Positions 22,975-33,690 of a DNA stretch of 64,000 nucleotides are shown here, piece after piece (position 1 is the stretch's first letter; every line of letters begins with the position of its first letter). A program made the position numbers and the translations under genes. Location of the stretch: contig WPIO01000001.1 of NCBI GenBank assembly GCA_009760855.2, positions 5,602,001-5,666,000 on the forward strand. The letters run 5' to 3'. The notes under the pieces are model-generated. The model was not told the DNA's origin. It did no database searches and worked only from the letters and a program-made list of their open reading frames with translations. This DNA comes from Cristatella mucedo (Eukaryota > Bryozoa > Phylactolaemata > Cristatellidae).

Positions 22975-23660
22975 CATCGTGTGTAGATACTCTGTTGCTG
23001 CATGTTTTTCCACCATTTGCATATGGGTGGAAGCAAATTTTCTCAAATTGAATGACAATAAAATGCAACTTCCTAGTTACAGCCAAACTCAGTGTTACTC
23101 AGAAATCGGAAACAATGACCCTCAAAAAAGGCAAGGCCAGCACGTCTCCAGTAGTACATTTCAAGCAATCTGGATGTCCTGTTCCAAAATAACCTGTCAC
23201 TAGACGACCTCATCATCTCCACAGCAAAGTTTGTCTCCATACACCTAGCCAATATTGCAGAATTCGGGCCATCTTAGACAAATATACCACATCCAAGCTG
23301 GTTCCACGTCCATGCATCTGTGACATCATGTCTTGTCTTCTATAGCTCACTACTTGCAGGTTTCCCGGTCATTACAATAAGGTGCTTATAGATAGTGCAC
23401 ATCTCTACAGCTAGGCTTGTCTGTCGTGAATGTTGCAACTGCTACACCACGCAACTTCTCACCGACCCTCACTGGCTTCACATCAGGCAGCGCATCGACA
23501 TCAAGGTTTTGTCGCTCACTTTTAGGCACCTACGATAGCTTGCTCCAGCCAAGCTATCCTAACTATTTCTTATCAGGCGAGGCAACATACCACCTGACTT
23601 ACCGACTCAAGTCGTTTAGCTATGCCTCTAACCTGCTTTTCTGACTCAAATCGTTTAGCC
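22975..23660 (+). pseudogene. Decayed CR1/L2-like LINE, reverse transcriptase C-terminal part
   Basis: The plus strand, with stops and frame changes, reads NFLKLNDNKMQ, LDDLIISTAKFVSIHLANIA, HASVTSCLVFYSSLLAGFPV, ISTARLV and then LTDPHWLHIRQRIDIKVLSL. These follow the known order in CR1/L2/Rex-type elements (NFLKLN.DKT, .FVTSRLDYCNSLLYGLP, .ARLV, HW..LHWLPI..RI.FK). Inactive remnant, antisense to dystrophin. Confidence 0.88.
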
Positions 23661-23828
23661 ACACTTCGGACGTACCACAAATCGTTTGCAGGCTCTGACC
23701 AAAGTTCATATGCTCCCAAAGCCTTAAACTCACTCGACTGATGCTACGGCATCCCCCGACTGGAAAAAGCTAAAACCCACCGATTCCTTGCCACATTTGC
23801 TGGGACCGTGTGAATACTAGTTTCTGCT

Positions 23829-23990
23829 GTGAGCCGTCATGGCACAATAGGTACGACGGTTGCTTTTCACGACCGAGGTCGTGGGTTCGAATCCTGCGGT
23901 TGGCAGTCCTTTATTGCCGCTGCAAGCAGTGGTGATAGCCGTAAAGGCTCTGCTGTCGCTATACAACAGAGGCTGTTGATTCAGCTAGTA
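23829..23990 (+). mobile_element. tRNA-derived SINE-A copy
   Basis: Plus strand: GTGAGCCGTCATGGCACAAT, a shortened anticodon-arm stem, perfect B box GGTTCGAATCC at 23884-23894, body with CGCTGCAAGCAGTGGTGATA and CTGTCGCTATACAACAGAGG. It lies between two parts of a LINE remnant. Confidence 0.92.
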
Positions 23991-24061
23991 TTTTTTTCTG
24001 TGCTTATTATGTGTGGTGATACAAAGCTGGACATCCCTAAACAATTGGTATGCTTTCTTTG

Positions 24062-24125
24062 CTACACATATACAGTGCCTAGAAAGAGATTTAGCTATCT
24101 CACAGTGCTTAAAAATACCTTTTTG
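24062..24125 (+). mobile_element. SINE-B tail fragment
   Basis: Plus strand shows ACAGTGCCTAGAAAGAGATT, TAGCTATCTCACAGTGCTTA, the family core in forward direction. Confidence 0.6.
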
Positions 24126-24689
24126 TTATTAATCATTTCGGTTTTGCTACATATTTTGGTCTCTTTTTAATTTTTGCAGTCCTTTAAATCCTGGCATCGG
24201 CAAACAGTCAACCCCTCGCTCCCAACAGCATCCAAGAAGAGTGTTGTCTTAATGGTAGTATTATAGGTGGGTACCGAGGGTCACATGATTGACGTAGTCA
24301 GGTAAATCCACGTAAATTCATCGTACTGCAGCTTGATGTGTGAAAGCCTATTCCTCCAATGCAGTCTTCTGATGGCTGACCAGGCTAGCAAGCGAATACA
24401 GCTAGGGCTACCTGAGCAGATGGAGGTCTTACTCGGGAGATGTTAAGAAACGCTATAAGGAGATATAGATGCTGGATTAGAAGAGGCCACACAAATGCAT
24501 CATGCAAATGCGGCTCACGTATTTTAGCCAAGCACATGTGCATCCACAAAAGATTACTGCTGAGGGCCCTTTAGTAGGCATATATAGCTGGTGATGAATA
24601 TGACTGCAAGCTTGGGAAAAAATCCAACGCTTCTCTTTGCCGAAGGAGCTTCGAAAGCTCCTGGTTGATCAACAGGCGCAGAGCAGAAT

Positions 24690-24995
24690 TCCTTATATGA
24701 CCCACCGGAGCTGCCACGGCTTGGCTCCTTCATACTCAGCTGATCTACTGCACCTGTTTCAGCCTCCTCATGCCCTCCTCTATGATCAATAAATTAGCAG
24801 TTCCATTCTTTTGCATAAACACTGTTGGCAACAGAGGCTTTTGTTGTGTTGGCCCTAGACTTCGGGAACTCACTTCTACTATTATTATGAAATGACGACA
24901 TGTCCTCTACTGATGTCTACTTGGCACATCCTTTCCAGCCATTGTGTGCTGCTACTACCATTCTACTCACTTCCTCGACTACCCCCCCCCCAATG
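24690..24995 (+). mobile_element. LINE 3' end (RT C-terminus and 3' region)
   Basis: Shares a long stretch with the reverse complement of 39830-40145, including TTTCAGCCTCCTCATGCC, AAATTAGCAGTTCCATTC, GGCCCTAGACTTCGGGAACT. It resembles the GPRLWNSLP terminus of CR1/L2 reverse transcriptases. It may be the 3' end of the same insertion as 22975-23660. Confidence 0.75.
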
Positions 24996-25242
24996 TATCA
25001 GCCCACAATCGAAGGCCGAATTAAGTATCAATCAGATACACTATTTTAAACTCAAGTAGCAAGCATTTTTCATGTTCAAACTCATGTTCAAAGCTGCAGG
25101 CTGGCCGGCTTTCTTGATATATGACTTGAAGGAAGCCACAAGGAGTGAGGTACCAAACAGGTATGTCAGCTATCAGATTTGCATAGCTGCTTTCGTTGCA
25201 TTATCGATGACACAGAGGGTTGGGGGAGAGAGGGAGAGCTAC

Positions 25243-25387
25243 CTTGATTTTCTGTAGCTGATCAGTGACCTGAACAAGGTCAAGGTTTACGTGTCCCATT
25301 GTCATAATTACTTCGGTCTCGTCACACCAGAACATCAAATCATCAATGCTTTCCAGTAGCTTCTCCAGGTTGACCTCTTTGTCCAAG
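25243..25387 (-). CDS. DMD: Dystrophin exon w25: repeat like R18, helix A
   Basis: 145 nt, acceptor GTTGTAG, donor GTAGCT, phase 2 to 0. LLESIDDLMFWCDETEVIMT carries the helix A Trp; DLVQVTDQLQKIK then leads into w26. Confidence 0.92.
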
Positions 25388-25474
25388 CTACAACACCACA
25401 GTTTCGTTGCTTCAGCTAGTGACAAATACCGAAGCCATCATGCGAGAGGCAGACAGCATAGCTGTACAAACATG

Positions 25475-25640
25475 ATACAATATAAATAAATTCATTTGCA
25501 TAGCGCCCTAAGAGAACTTAATCTCTATTCAGGTGCTTCACATATGCTCGAGCGCACGGTCTTCACCACCAAATACATTTTCCTTTACTTTGGTCGAGGC
25601 TAGCACCAATTAACCATTGGGCTAAACTAGATGTAGGTGC
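25475..25640 (-). mobile_element. SINE-B, full length with tRNA-like head
   Basis: Minus strand: head TTTAGCCCAATGGTTAATTG (A-box-like), GTGCGCTCGAGC (B-box-like). The tail GTGAAGCACCTGAATAGAGA and TTAAGTTCTCTTAGGGCGCT runs into TATTTATATT. Confidence 0.75.
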
Positions 25641-25904
25641 TTGGCAGCCACTGGTAATGCACGTGTGTGCACCCAAGTCACAGTCACAGTAACCAGTGTG
25701 GTTATAATGCTTACAGACAGTGATTTTTTTCTGGTGCCAGAACAAGTAACATGACTACAAAGTAAGGCCTAGGCTGACATAAAAGTAAGATCAAGGCTGA
25801 CACAGAGGTGGCTGACAACAGATTCACTTGCTTTATCAGCGTACGAAGTGCCCACAGGAAGGCAGGAGCTGCCCATTGAGACCCATCTCATTTACGGGAG
25901 ATAT

Positions 25905-26075
25905 ATAAATAAAATATAATTCATTTGTATAACTCCACGAGCGAACTTAAATCTCTGTTCAGGCACTTTACATATGCTACAGAGCTCGAGCCCATGACCT
26001 CGGTCATCACCTACATTCACCGCGCCCTTGGTCGGGGAGAGCACATAAACCACAGGGCCAAACCAGCAACGTTAA
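25905..26075 (-). mobile_element. SINE-B, full length with tRNA-like head
   Basis: Minus strand: GGTTTGGCCCTGTGGTTTAT (A-box-like), ATGACCGAGGTCATGGGCTC and CGAGCTC (B-box-like), the tail TGTAAAGTGCCTGAACAGAG and an A/T-rich end. It is only about 265 bp from the first full copy, in the same orientation. Confidence 0.8.
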
Positions 26076-27457
26076 GATAAGAGTCCAACTGACCTATAGC
26101 ATCAAACTGAACTATGAAATCCAACTGAACCCAAAATCCAGATGCAGGCACATTGCACTGGCCTGATTGTAAGCCATCTGCTGGGATTCCTCTGGGATGT
26201 GCAAACTAGCCGTGCAGCCATATTCATAGCCACCTACAGTGACCTAGTGGCTTTTTTCGGTGGCCCATTCACCCTGCTTTAAACTGAACGTGTACGAGAC
26301 CATAAAAAATGGCCACTCACCCCCTCACCGCAGTGCCATTGTCTAGCAAAATGTTTGCTTTCAGCCAAACTCAGGGGATCAGTAGTTAACTGCAGCCGAC
26401 AGGTCAAGGCTGATAGCACTATCAGTTAGTTCCCTGGCTGGGCAAGGGGACGGTTCTAACTACCGGTCGGATTATGAGCTGATGAGCACAGGGGCCGGCT
26501 AAAGCAGTTGGCAGGCCTGTGAAAGGGCCGGCTGGAGATTTTCGGGGTGGGGGAGGGAGGGAGGGAGGGAGGGGCACTTGTCACCTTTTCATGCAGGACT
26601 CATTCCTGAAACACTCGACACGAAACTGTCCCAAAGCTGCCAGCAAGAACATCCACGTTAGAAGCAACATCCTGAGTGGTTTTGCAATGATAGCGACAGA
26701 AACACTTGCCACGGCAGCGGCGTGTATGTTGCTCGGCACCAGCTACTCCAGGAAGCCGAAGCGCTAGTCCTGTGCATGCACTACAGGCTAATGAAACAGT
26801 TGCAACTGACGAGTTCACGTTAATAGAGACATGTGCAATACTAGAATGTAGCACGCAGCCGCCCTAGCCTCAGCTAAGCCTGCACCGAGCGCGCCCGCGA
26901 GCACACCATGCCAGCAGATCCCTGCGAGCTGTCTCACGGCCGCCGTGCCCAATTTCGGGCCACATCATCGCGGCCGCAGCAGCAGCGTATTTGCCTGGCC
27001 ACAGCAGCTACTTACCTCTGCAGCCTGGCGCTGCCAACAAGGGCAAGCCAGTGCTTCCATTGCAGGCAGCGCAGTCGTACAACGAACCTAAACGAGCAAC
27101 GCGGGGTACCATGCAGGCTGCACCACACACGCACCCAGACGACTAGTGTCGAGCATGCACGACTGGTGGCTGCTGCTACAGCATGCACGGTCGGTGCAAT
27201 GCGCTGAGCGCCGGTAGCATCAGCAGGCAGGCCGAGCAGGCGCGTGCCACGACCAAACCGGCTCGGCCTATCGGCTCTATCAGGCAGCGCGCGTCTTTCG
27301 GCGGGTTGCACAAGCGCGAGCTGAGCTCGAGCCTGCGCTAGAGCTGCTGGTCCCGGCCGGTCCACCGCCGCCCGTCGCAGCAATGTCTACGGTGTATCAG
27401 TGCCGAGCACTCTATCTACATGCCGGCAGAAATCCGCAAGTGGCTGAGTGCTCTCAC

Positions 27458-27633
27458 TTTGATCTCCGCCCGTCGAGCTCGGCTTGAACGGCCTTCGATC
27501 GCGTCACGAGTGCGTCGAGTCGGTTGATGAAGCGCTCGGCCTCTTCTGCCTGGAGCCGGGCAGCCAGCTGATTGGCGAGCAGGCACAGGGCGTCGATGTC
27601 GGCCTCGTGCTGCCGAACGTCGTCCTCGAGCTC
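27458..27633 (-). CDS. DMD: Dystrophin exon w24: repeat like R17, helices B-C
   Basis: 176 nt, acceptor TTCTTGCAG, donor GTGAGA, phase 0 to 2. ELEDDVRQHEADIDALCLLA and INRLDALVTRSKAVQAELDG fit human ELQDGIGQRQTVVRTLNATG and the following helix C, but the helix C Trp is missing. Confidence 0.91.
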
Positions 27634-28663
27634 CTGCAAGAAGCAAGAAGCTCTAATTTCAAATATTTGAACCGATCGCCAAAGGCAGGTTTCGGCAGAA
27701 TCAAGTGCCAGAAAAGTCTCGCCTCGTGCTGGAAACGATCCAGCGACCTCTGGGAAGCACTGGGCACACTTTAAGATGGCCCAAAGCACATCTGCCAACA
27801 TTATCACCACCTAGGCAGTAGCAGAGGGACGAACAAGTTTCCTGATCACCTTCAGTGATCAAGAACAGTTCCACAATACATCACACCGAAGCATGACTGG
27901 CAGGGCATAGGCTTCAGTCTTCCCGACTTCCTATCCTCAGGGGTGCAGCCTATCAGAGGCATATATGCTCTTCACAAGAGCCACGAGAAAGTTGTCAGAC
28001 AGCCTATCCTCTTTATGAGAATCAAATTTAAAGAGCAGACGCATAAGGTAAAGTCACGGGAAGCTACACTTTCTTGGCTTCATTCGATGTCTCATACTGG
28101 CACTCAAAAGCATTACACACCCATATAACTAATCGCTGCAACAACAATACGACCGTTCATGTAATATCAACACCCCAGCTAATTAATAGAAAGAAGCTGT
28201 CAACGTACTCTACAGAGTGGACGATTGAAAGCACAACAATCAACCAATCGGCACGTGAGGTGACAGCAAGGTGAGTGTAAGGTTAGCACGAGGCCAAAGG
28301 TAACTAAGTTTTCTGGCAAACAAGGGCCAAAACAAAAATAGACGAATCCCCTTCTGACAACAATCGAAGCCTTTTCCATGTATTCCCGTATTCCATGGCT
28401 GAGTGCACTATGGATAACAGTGCCAAAAGTCCAAGCTACTCGGAAGCACTTGCACAGTCATGGGGTGTACCTGAGCCATGCAGCCACCTGTGTCCATGCT
28501 GGTGTCTAACGACGCCGCACCCTAACCTCATCCTAACTGAAGCTTCGACACGTGCTACGCTCATACACAGGCAGCTAATTTCTGGTGACTGAGCTGAGCC
28601 TGAAGTCCGACAGCACAACAACTCAACAGAGGTCAATTAGTCGCTCACGACATGCGTTCTCAC
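27634..28663. other. Intron w23/w24, nothing recognised
   Basis: 1.03 kb with no repeat family, microsatellite or exon that I can support. Confidence 0.65.
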
Positions 28664-28832
28664 CTGATTTACGCTACGGTTTCCATTGGCATCCAATCCA
28701 ACCGAGGGCGTCACTGGTGGTGACTTGGCACGCGTCCGCCGCAGTGTCTTCTCGGCCGCATCGAGCCACTGTGAAAGACTTCGGTAATCGTTCTGATAGC
28801 GCTGCCACAAGGTGCACGTTTCCTGGAAGTCC
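28664..28832 (-). CDS. DMD: Dystrophin exon w23: repeat like R17, helix A
   Basis: 169 nt, acceptor GTGCATAG, donor GTGAGA, phase 2 to 0. LWQRYQNDYRSLSQWLDAAE corresponds to human RRFHYDIKIFNQWLTEAEQF. A Ser/Pro/Thr loop (AKSPPVTPSVG) follows. Confidence 0.93.
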
Positions 28833-29205
28833 CTATGCACAAGACCATTGCAGGCTCAATGGCAACAAGCAAAGCTCACGGCCCAGTTGGTGGCAGATGC
28901 ATATGCTCCCTCCTCGAGTGGAGTGGGCACGGGGTAGCAGCGCACATCATCATGCCAGTCTCTTTGCAAGTCTATCTGTTTGTCACTGTTTCTGTCTTCT
29001 AGTCAATGTATCTATTGCACAGTCTCAAACTGTCTCCTGGTCTTAGACCCCTTCTCTGTCATCGCCTGTCTTTATGGCTGCCTCTGTGCTTCGGTCAGTC
29101 TCTATGCCAGTCTCCTCTGTCTGTCTTGTCTCTCAGAGCTTCTGTCCTGACGCCACTCGCTGCAGCGCCCAAGGAATGCAAGCAGGCTGCATGCTGTACA
29201 CCCAC
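28833..29205. other. Intron w22/w23
   Basis: 373 bp with a pyrimidine-rich segment (about 28965-29150) upstream of the w23 acceptor. No other feature. Confidence 0.65.
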
Positions 29206-29384
29206 TTGTTCTTGGCGATGTAGTCGGCGTTGATGTGCGCCCACTCGGAGCGCAGCCGCTGCATGATTGCTCGGACGCTCTGCGCTTCCTCGTCGTGGCA
29301 GTCCTGGCTCGAGAGTACGGCGCCATGCTGCGCCTCGGCGTCGCCGATGGTGCCGCTCAGCGCTGCCATGGTCTGCCAGATGGA
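29206..29384 (-). CDS. DMD: Dystrophin exon w22: repeat like R16, helices B-C
   Basis: 179 nt, acceptor ACTTTGCAG, donor GTGGGT after AACAA, phase 0 to 2. SIWQTMAALSGTIGDAEAQH is followed by IMQRLRSEWAHINADYIAKN, equivalent to human ALSQLDFQWEKVNKMYKDRQ. The donor was chosen because it completes Lys with the first base of w23. Confidence 0.92.
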
Positions 29385-30381
29385 CTGCAAAGTGGCACGA
29401 CGATGCTCGAAGGTGCACAGCGAGAGAGGCAGGTGCTCGTTCGCGAGACGGATCGTTTGCAGCGATGGCTCTATGTGCACTGTGGCATCTCACTGGTACG
29501 CATGGGTGGGCATGCTCTTGCGTGGGTGTGTTTGTGCGCGTGTTTGCGTATACTTGAATGGGCTGGCTCAACACGAAATGGTCACACGGGCAAAGTTCTT
29601 GCAATGCCACAATCGACGCCAGATGCAGCACACCACAAGTAACAATAATAATAATAATAGCATTAATATATCTGTATAGTGCACTAAGAGAACTTAATCT
29701 CTTTCTAAGCACTTTACACTTGCTGCAAAGGAAGAGTGATCAAATGGTTACTGGTAGAAGGCACAATGTCAACAACAATAACATGGTTAAAGGTGAAATG
29801 CACCAGTGTCAACATTTAAATACGGTTAGTGTCAGCATGCATTAGCACACAACGGCGAATCACAAGGACCCACTAAATGCTGATATCAGCAGGCGCATTT
29901 TTAGCTTCTTTTAAACAAGTGCAAGGACCTTGCAGTACCACTCGAGGCCGGCACTCACGTGAAAAGATCGGAAATGTGAGTCCTTCGCATGCCGGAAGCG
30001 GCCTGAGCATCGGTGATTCGAGCCTCTCCATTCGAAAGGCACGCATGCACGCACACACTCGTGGTGCTGGCTCTCGTGCTGTGCGATACTACGCATCCTT
30101 GCCAAAGAGGTGAAAAGCCAGAGGCGGCGGCAAGCCAAGCCAGAGCAGGTGGACGAGAAAGGACGAGGGAGCACCCCATGTTTGCACCAGGGAGCGGGGA
30201 CAAGGCCAGGATAGTGCCACGATAGACAGCCTCTTCCCCCCCCCGGAAACGTGGGCTTCGTGCAAAGTGCCGTCGAAGTGAGGGGATCGCACTGTCGCAT
30301 AGCAGCTGCCGAACAAACGCATCGAGCGGCTGCTGTTTCGCGAGGGAAACAAAAGGCCGCAGGGCAAAGCGGCCTCCTCAC
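29385..30381. other. Intron w21/w22
   Basis: 1.0 kb with a SINE-B tail at 29640-29740. A long minus-strand ORF that continues past w21 into this intron is read-through beyond the w21 donor, not coding. Confidence 0.75.
29640..29740 (-). mobile_element. SINE-B tail with (ATT)n end
   Basis: Plus strand: AATAATAATAATAATAGCAT, GTGCACTAAGAGAACTTAAT, CTCTTTCTAAGCACTTTACA, TTGCTGCAAAGG. It is one of the cleanest tail copies. Confidence 0.8.
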
Positions 30382-31122
30382 CCGCAGAATGTCACCGCTC
30401 GATGAGAAGTTCTCCCGCGTGTACTCGTTCGGCGTTATCTGGCTGGCATCGAGCTGCTGCTGGATGATGTTGATCTGCTGCAGCAGCGTTCGCACCTCGT
30501 CGACAAAGGTGCCGGCGTAGACAGAAAATCGCTTTCCCGCAGAGGTGGCCAGCGACGCGGGCCCGGAACCTCCGGCGCCGCTTGCTGCTGCATCCGCGAC
30601 AGCAAGCGCAGGCTCAGCCGCTGAGGTGCTAGAGCCAACGAGCGACGCGACCCTTGCCAGCTGGGCGGCGGCCACCGGGCCGCCATTCGACGACGACTCC
30701 GGGTACCGCCGAAGTGACTCGATCACGGCGTCCAGGTCCCTGACGGCGGCGCTGTCCTTCGCCTTCAGGGACGCCGATCGCACGAGCGAGCCGGACTGCT
30801 GCTGCTGCTCCTGCTGTGGCCTAGGCTTCTGAGGCCTGTTCAGCGATGCGTACTCATACCTGGCCGTCGACGACAACGACGTGGTGACTGCTGCTGCTGA
30901 CGCCTGCAAGCCGTTGACAGCTTTGCCGCTGTCGGCAGAGTGCGACGACGACGACGATGGGCAGCCGAGAGCAGCGAACTGAGCGCGAATGGCCACCCAG
31001 CGCTGGTTGAGCAGCAGGAGCTTCCGGTCCATCGGAGGCGTGTCGCGCTCGGTGAGGATCTCCACCTCGTCGTTGAGCGAATTTATGTCAGTCTGGCGTT
31101 TGACTATCTCGGCCTCGATCTC
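30382..31122 (-). CDS. DMD: Dystrophin exon w21: longest exon, with a large Ser/Ala/Gln-rich insert between two repeats
   Basis: 741 nt (247 codons), acceptor GTCGCTGCAG, donor GTGAGG, phase 0/0. It begins with a repeat end (EIEAEIVKRQTDINSLNDEV, then LLLLNQRWVAIRAQFAAL). Next comes about 140 residues of low-complexity Ser/Ala/Gln-rich sequence (SSSSSHSADS, QQEQQQQSGS, many Ala). It finishes with DEVRTLLQQINIIQQQLDAS, which fits the start of human R16. In vertebrates R16-R17 bind nNOS; whether that applies here is unknown. Confidence 0.93.
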
Positions 31123-31856
31123 CTGCAGCGACGCGGGCGGAAGTGCAGCCGACAGGTGAACGACAGGCAGCACTGTTATAGCTGCCAGCCACAACCCAGG
31201 GGACGGACGTCGCTGCGCACGGAAGAGCTGTCGGGTCGGCAGAGAATACGAGCCCAAGGCACCGATCACGCAGGGCCAACGCGAAGGAAAGCCTGATAGT
31301 GGTTAATAAGTGAGCAGAAAAGAAAAACCAACTGCTCATGCAGCTGCATAGTTCTAGCTAGCGCAAGCGCCCCCAATGAAAATGGAACAGCAATCGACAC
31401 GATCGGGAATCGACAAAACGCTCAGCGGCCATCAACCGTCAGCTTTTCAGCGAGCCAGCACCGCATTCGCAACGGCCAGCATTCTCTGCACTCGGCCAGC
31501 AACAAAGCGCCGAGGAGCCGATCCCGCTTGTCGACACTAACGGGCCCGAGCCAGCGCTTTGCCATGCTTGCTCGAAACCCCTCAATCTACCGACCACCAT
31601 GTACCTATCGAAAAGTCACGGGTGATGGCAGCAGACGATCTACTGGCTTGCTCGCTGGCTGGCACGACTGTCACGTGCGCCGCTCGGCAGCTGACATTCA
31701 CTATCTAGTGCCGCCAGGCAAGCGCTCAACACTGCGCAGAGATCCGAGGCAGCAGTCCTGCAAGGCCGCCGCAGGACTGCTGCTTGGCGATGCCTCGAGG
31801 GCTTCGACAGCCACCGCCCGAAGCAGCCTGCCGCCAGAAGACTGCTAGCTGCATAC
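31123..31856. other. Intron w20/w21, nothing recognised
   Basis: 734 bp, moderately GC-rich. I see no repeat family or extra exon. Confidence 0.65.
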
Positions 31857-32090
31857 CTTGAGCAGACCGGCTTCGGCCGGTGTGGCCATGGCCAGCTTTC
31901 GTTCGAGTTCGGTGAGCCAAGTGGCCGAGCGCTCGGTAAGAGCCTCGTAGCGCTGCCACCTGTCGGCCGTGCTGTCCCTCTTCGTCGCTGCTGCCGCGGA
32001 AGACAATGGAAGAGTGGCCGTGGCCGGCTGCTGCACTGCCGCTGGCGGCGCGGCAAACGAGCCGGCGATCGGCTGCAGCAGGTACTGGTC
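31857..32090 (-). CDS. DMD: Dystrophin exon w20: Ala/Pro-rich lead-in plus repeat like R15 helix A
   Basis: 234 nt (78 codons), acceptor ACGTTACAG, donor GTATGC, phase 0/0. About 45 residues of Ala/Pro/Gln-rich sequence (GSFAAPPAAVQQPATATLPL) precede RWQRYEALTERSATWLTELE, which aligns with human QWYQYKRQADDLLKCLDDIE. Confidence 0.9.
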
Positions 32091-32675
32091 CTGTAACGTG
32101 ACGCCGGTGGAAGGCTGGATGGGCCGGCTCGAGGAACAAATCAAAGCTGCCGACGACAACAATCGCGAAGAGCTGATGACGGCTACCACTGGCTGCTGCG
32201 GTCGGGCAGCCCGGCTCACGGCAACAGTCTGCCGCTGGCTGGCAGGCAGCACCGGACGTCTGCTCGGCTATAAGAAGTGAGCCGCTAAGCTTCGTACCAT
32301 GAGCCGTGGCAGCTACCGGCTGCACTGGAGCAGGGACGGTGCGGTGGGAGGGTCGGTGCCGTGCCCTCCCAGCCATCAAGACCCTCTGAACTCCTGATAA
32401 TCGACAAATTAGGGGCAGCCACCCGTTTCGAGTTACCACCTGTGCGGCCGGCTGCACAGATATCCAAGTGGCTGCTTTTGTCGAGACAGCTTATTTTACT
32501 TCGGTCTGCTTCCTAAGGTGGGATCTGCCACTGATACAGCCATCGGCTCGAAACATAAAAAGGCTGCAAAAAAGAAATTCAATAGGAGTCCTTGTATGCT
32601 AAGGCAACGACAGACAATAGGCACCGGCAACGGCCTGTGTTGTGGCAAAGGTGTGGACTTGGGGTCTTGGCACTG

Positions 32676-32719
32676 AGCAAGCTCAGTACAGCAGTGCTTA
32701 CTGCTGTACTGAGCTTGCT
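32676..32719. repeat. Perfect 20-bp inverted repeat with 4-bp loop
   Basis: AGCAAGCTCAGTACAGCAGT, then GCTT, then its exact reverse complement. It sits 5 bp from the (CT)n array at 32725. Confidence 0.97.
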
Positions 32720-32723
32720 TACT

Positions 32724-32724
<1 letters not shown>

Positions 32725-32809
<85 letters not shown>
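32725..32809. repeat. (CT)n microsatellite with pyrimidine-rich flank
   Basis: 85 bp CT followed by about 250 bp of degenerate C/T-rich sequence (to about 33070), likely a decayed extension. Confidence 0.96.
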
Positions 32810-32813
<4 letters not shown>

Positions 32814-33549
32814 TATCCCAATATCCCAATCTTTCTTTAATCTCCCACCACTCCCACCACTCCCTCCTCTCTCTCACTTTTTTCTCTTCTCTTGTTCTCT
32901 ATCCCTCCTTGCTCTCTCTCTCTCTCTATATCTTTTTTCTTCCCCCTCTCTCTACCCCTCTGTTTACTCTGTCATCTCGTTCCCCTCTCTTCTCTCTCGG
33001 GCTCATTCCCCCTTGCTCTCTGCTTTCTTCATTTATCTCCTTTCTTGTACTCTCTCCACTAGCAGTCGAAATGCAGCTGGAAGGTTAAGAGCTCATTGAT
33101 AGAGCCAATTGCAGGTTAAGAGTCTCTGTAAGCAGTGTGGAATTAGTGGAGCTAGGACTATCTGCAGCTATGTACAATGGCTAAAATTAAATGAACACGG
33201 CAGGACTTGACTCAAGGCTGAACATAATTAAAGGACAAAGCAGCGCAAATCAAGTCAGAAAATGGAATCCAAGGCCTCAAAACTACCGTAACCTCATTCG
33301 GTGGGAGGGCCTACTGGTGGGGCTATGGATTCTGGATCATGATGTTGCCAGTTAGAATAAAACCGGTGGTAGAATTTTCCACTGAACCATCATTAATGCA
33401 CAACGGCAGGACAGTGTGGTGCTCAGCGCCACCGAGTCACTAGAAGTGGGTGAGTGCAATGCATCCTCGACTCCAGATGAGGATCGGATTGTCATTTTAA
33501 GGACTGACCCAAAACATCTCTTAATTACAAGACAAGCAAAGGTCAGATG

Positions 33550-33690
33550 ATCCAATTGCTTCGCTTGTATAGCAGCAGAAGAGCCGAAGTAGTTATCTAT
33601 CAATCCCGCTTGCAGTGGGCAGGATACATAATTTCTTGCTGATGGACTCGAACCCACGACCTATATCACGAAATGCTGCCTTTCAAGAAT
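33550..33690 (-). mobile_element. Diverged SINE-A copy
   Basis: Minus strand: GGTCGTGGGTTCGAGTCCAT (B box GGTTCGAGTCC), CCCACTGCAAGCGGGATTGA, GGCTCTTCTGCTGCTATACA. The 5' tRNA part is degraded. Confidence 0.75.

Larger units (their letters stand above)
25388..27457. other. Intron w24/w25
   Basis: 2.1 kb. Two full-length SINE-B copies (25475-25640, 25905-26075), a short GGGA run near 26549-26573 and a GC-rich, CpG-containing stretch at about 26870-27400. No exon recognised in the last. Confidence 0.7.
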
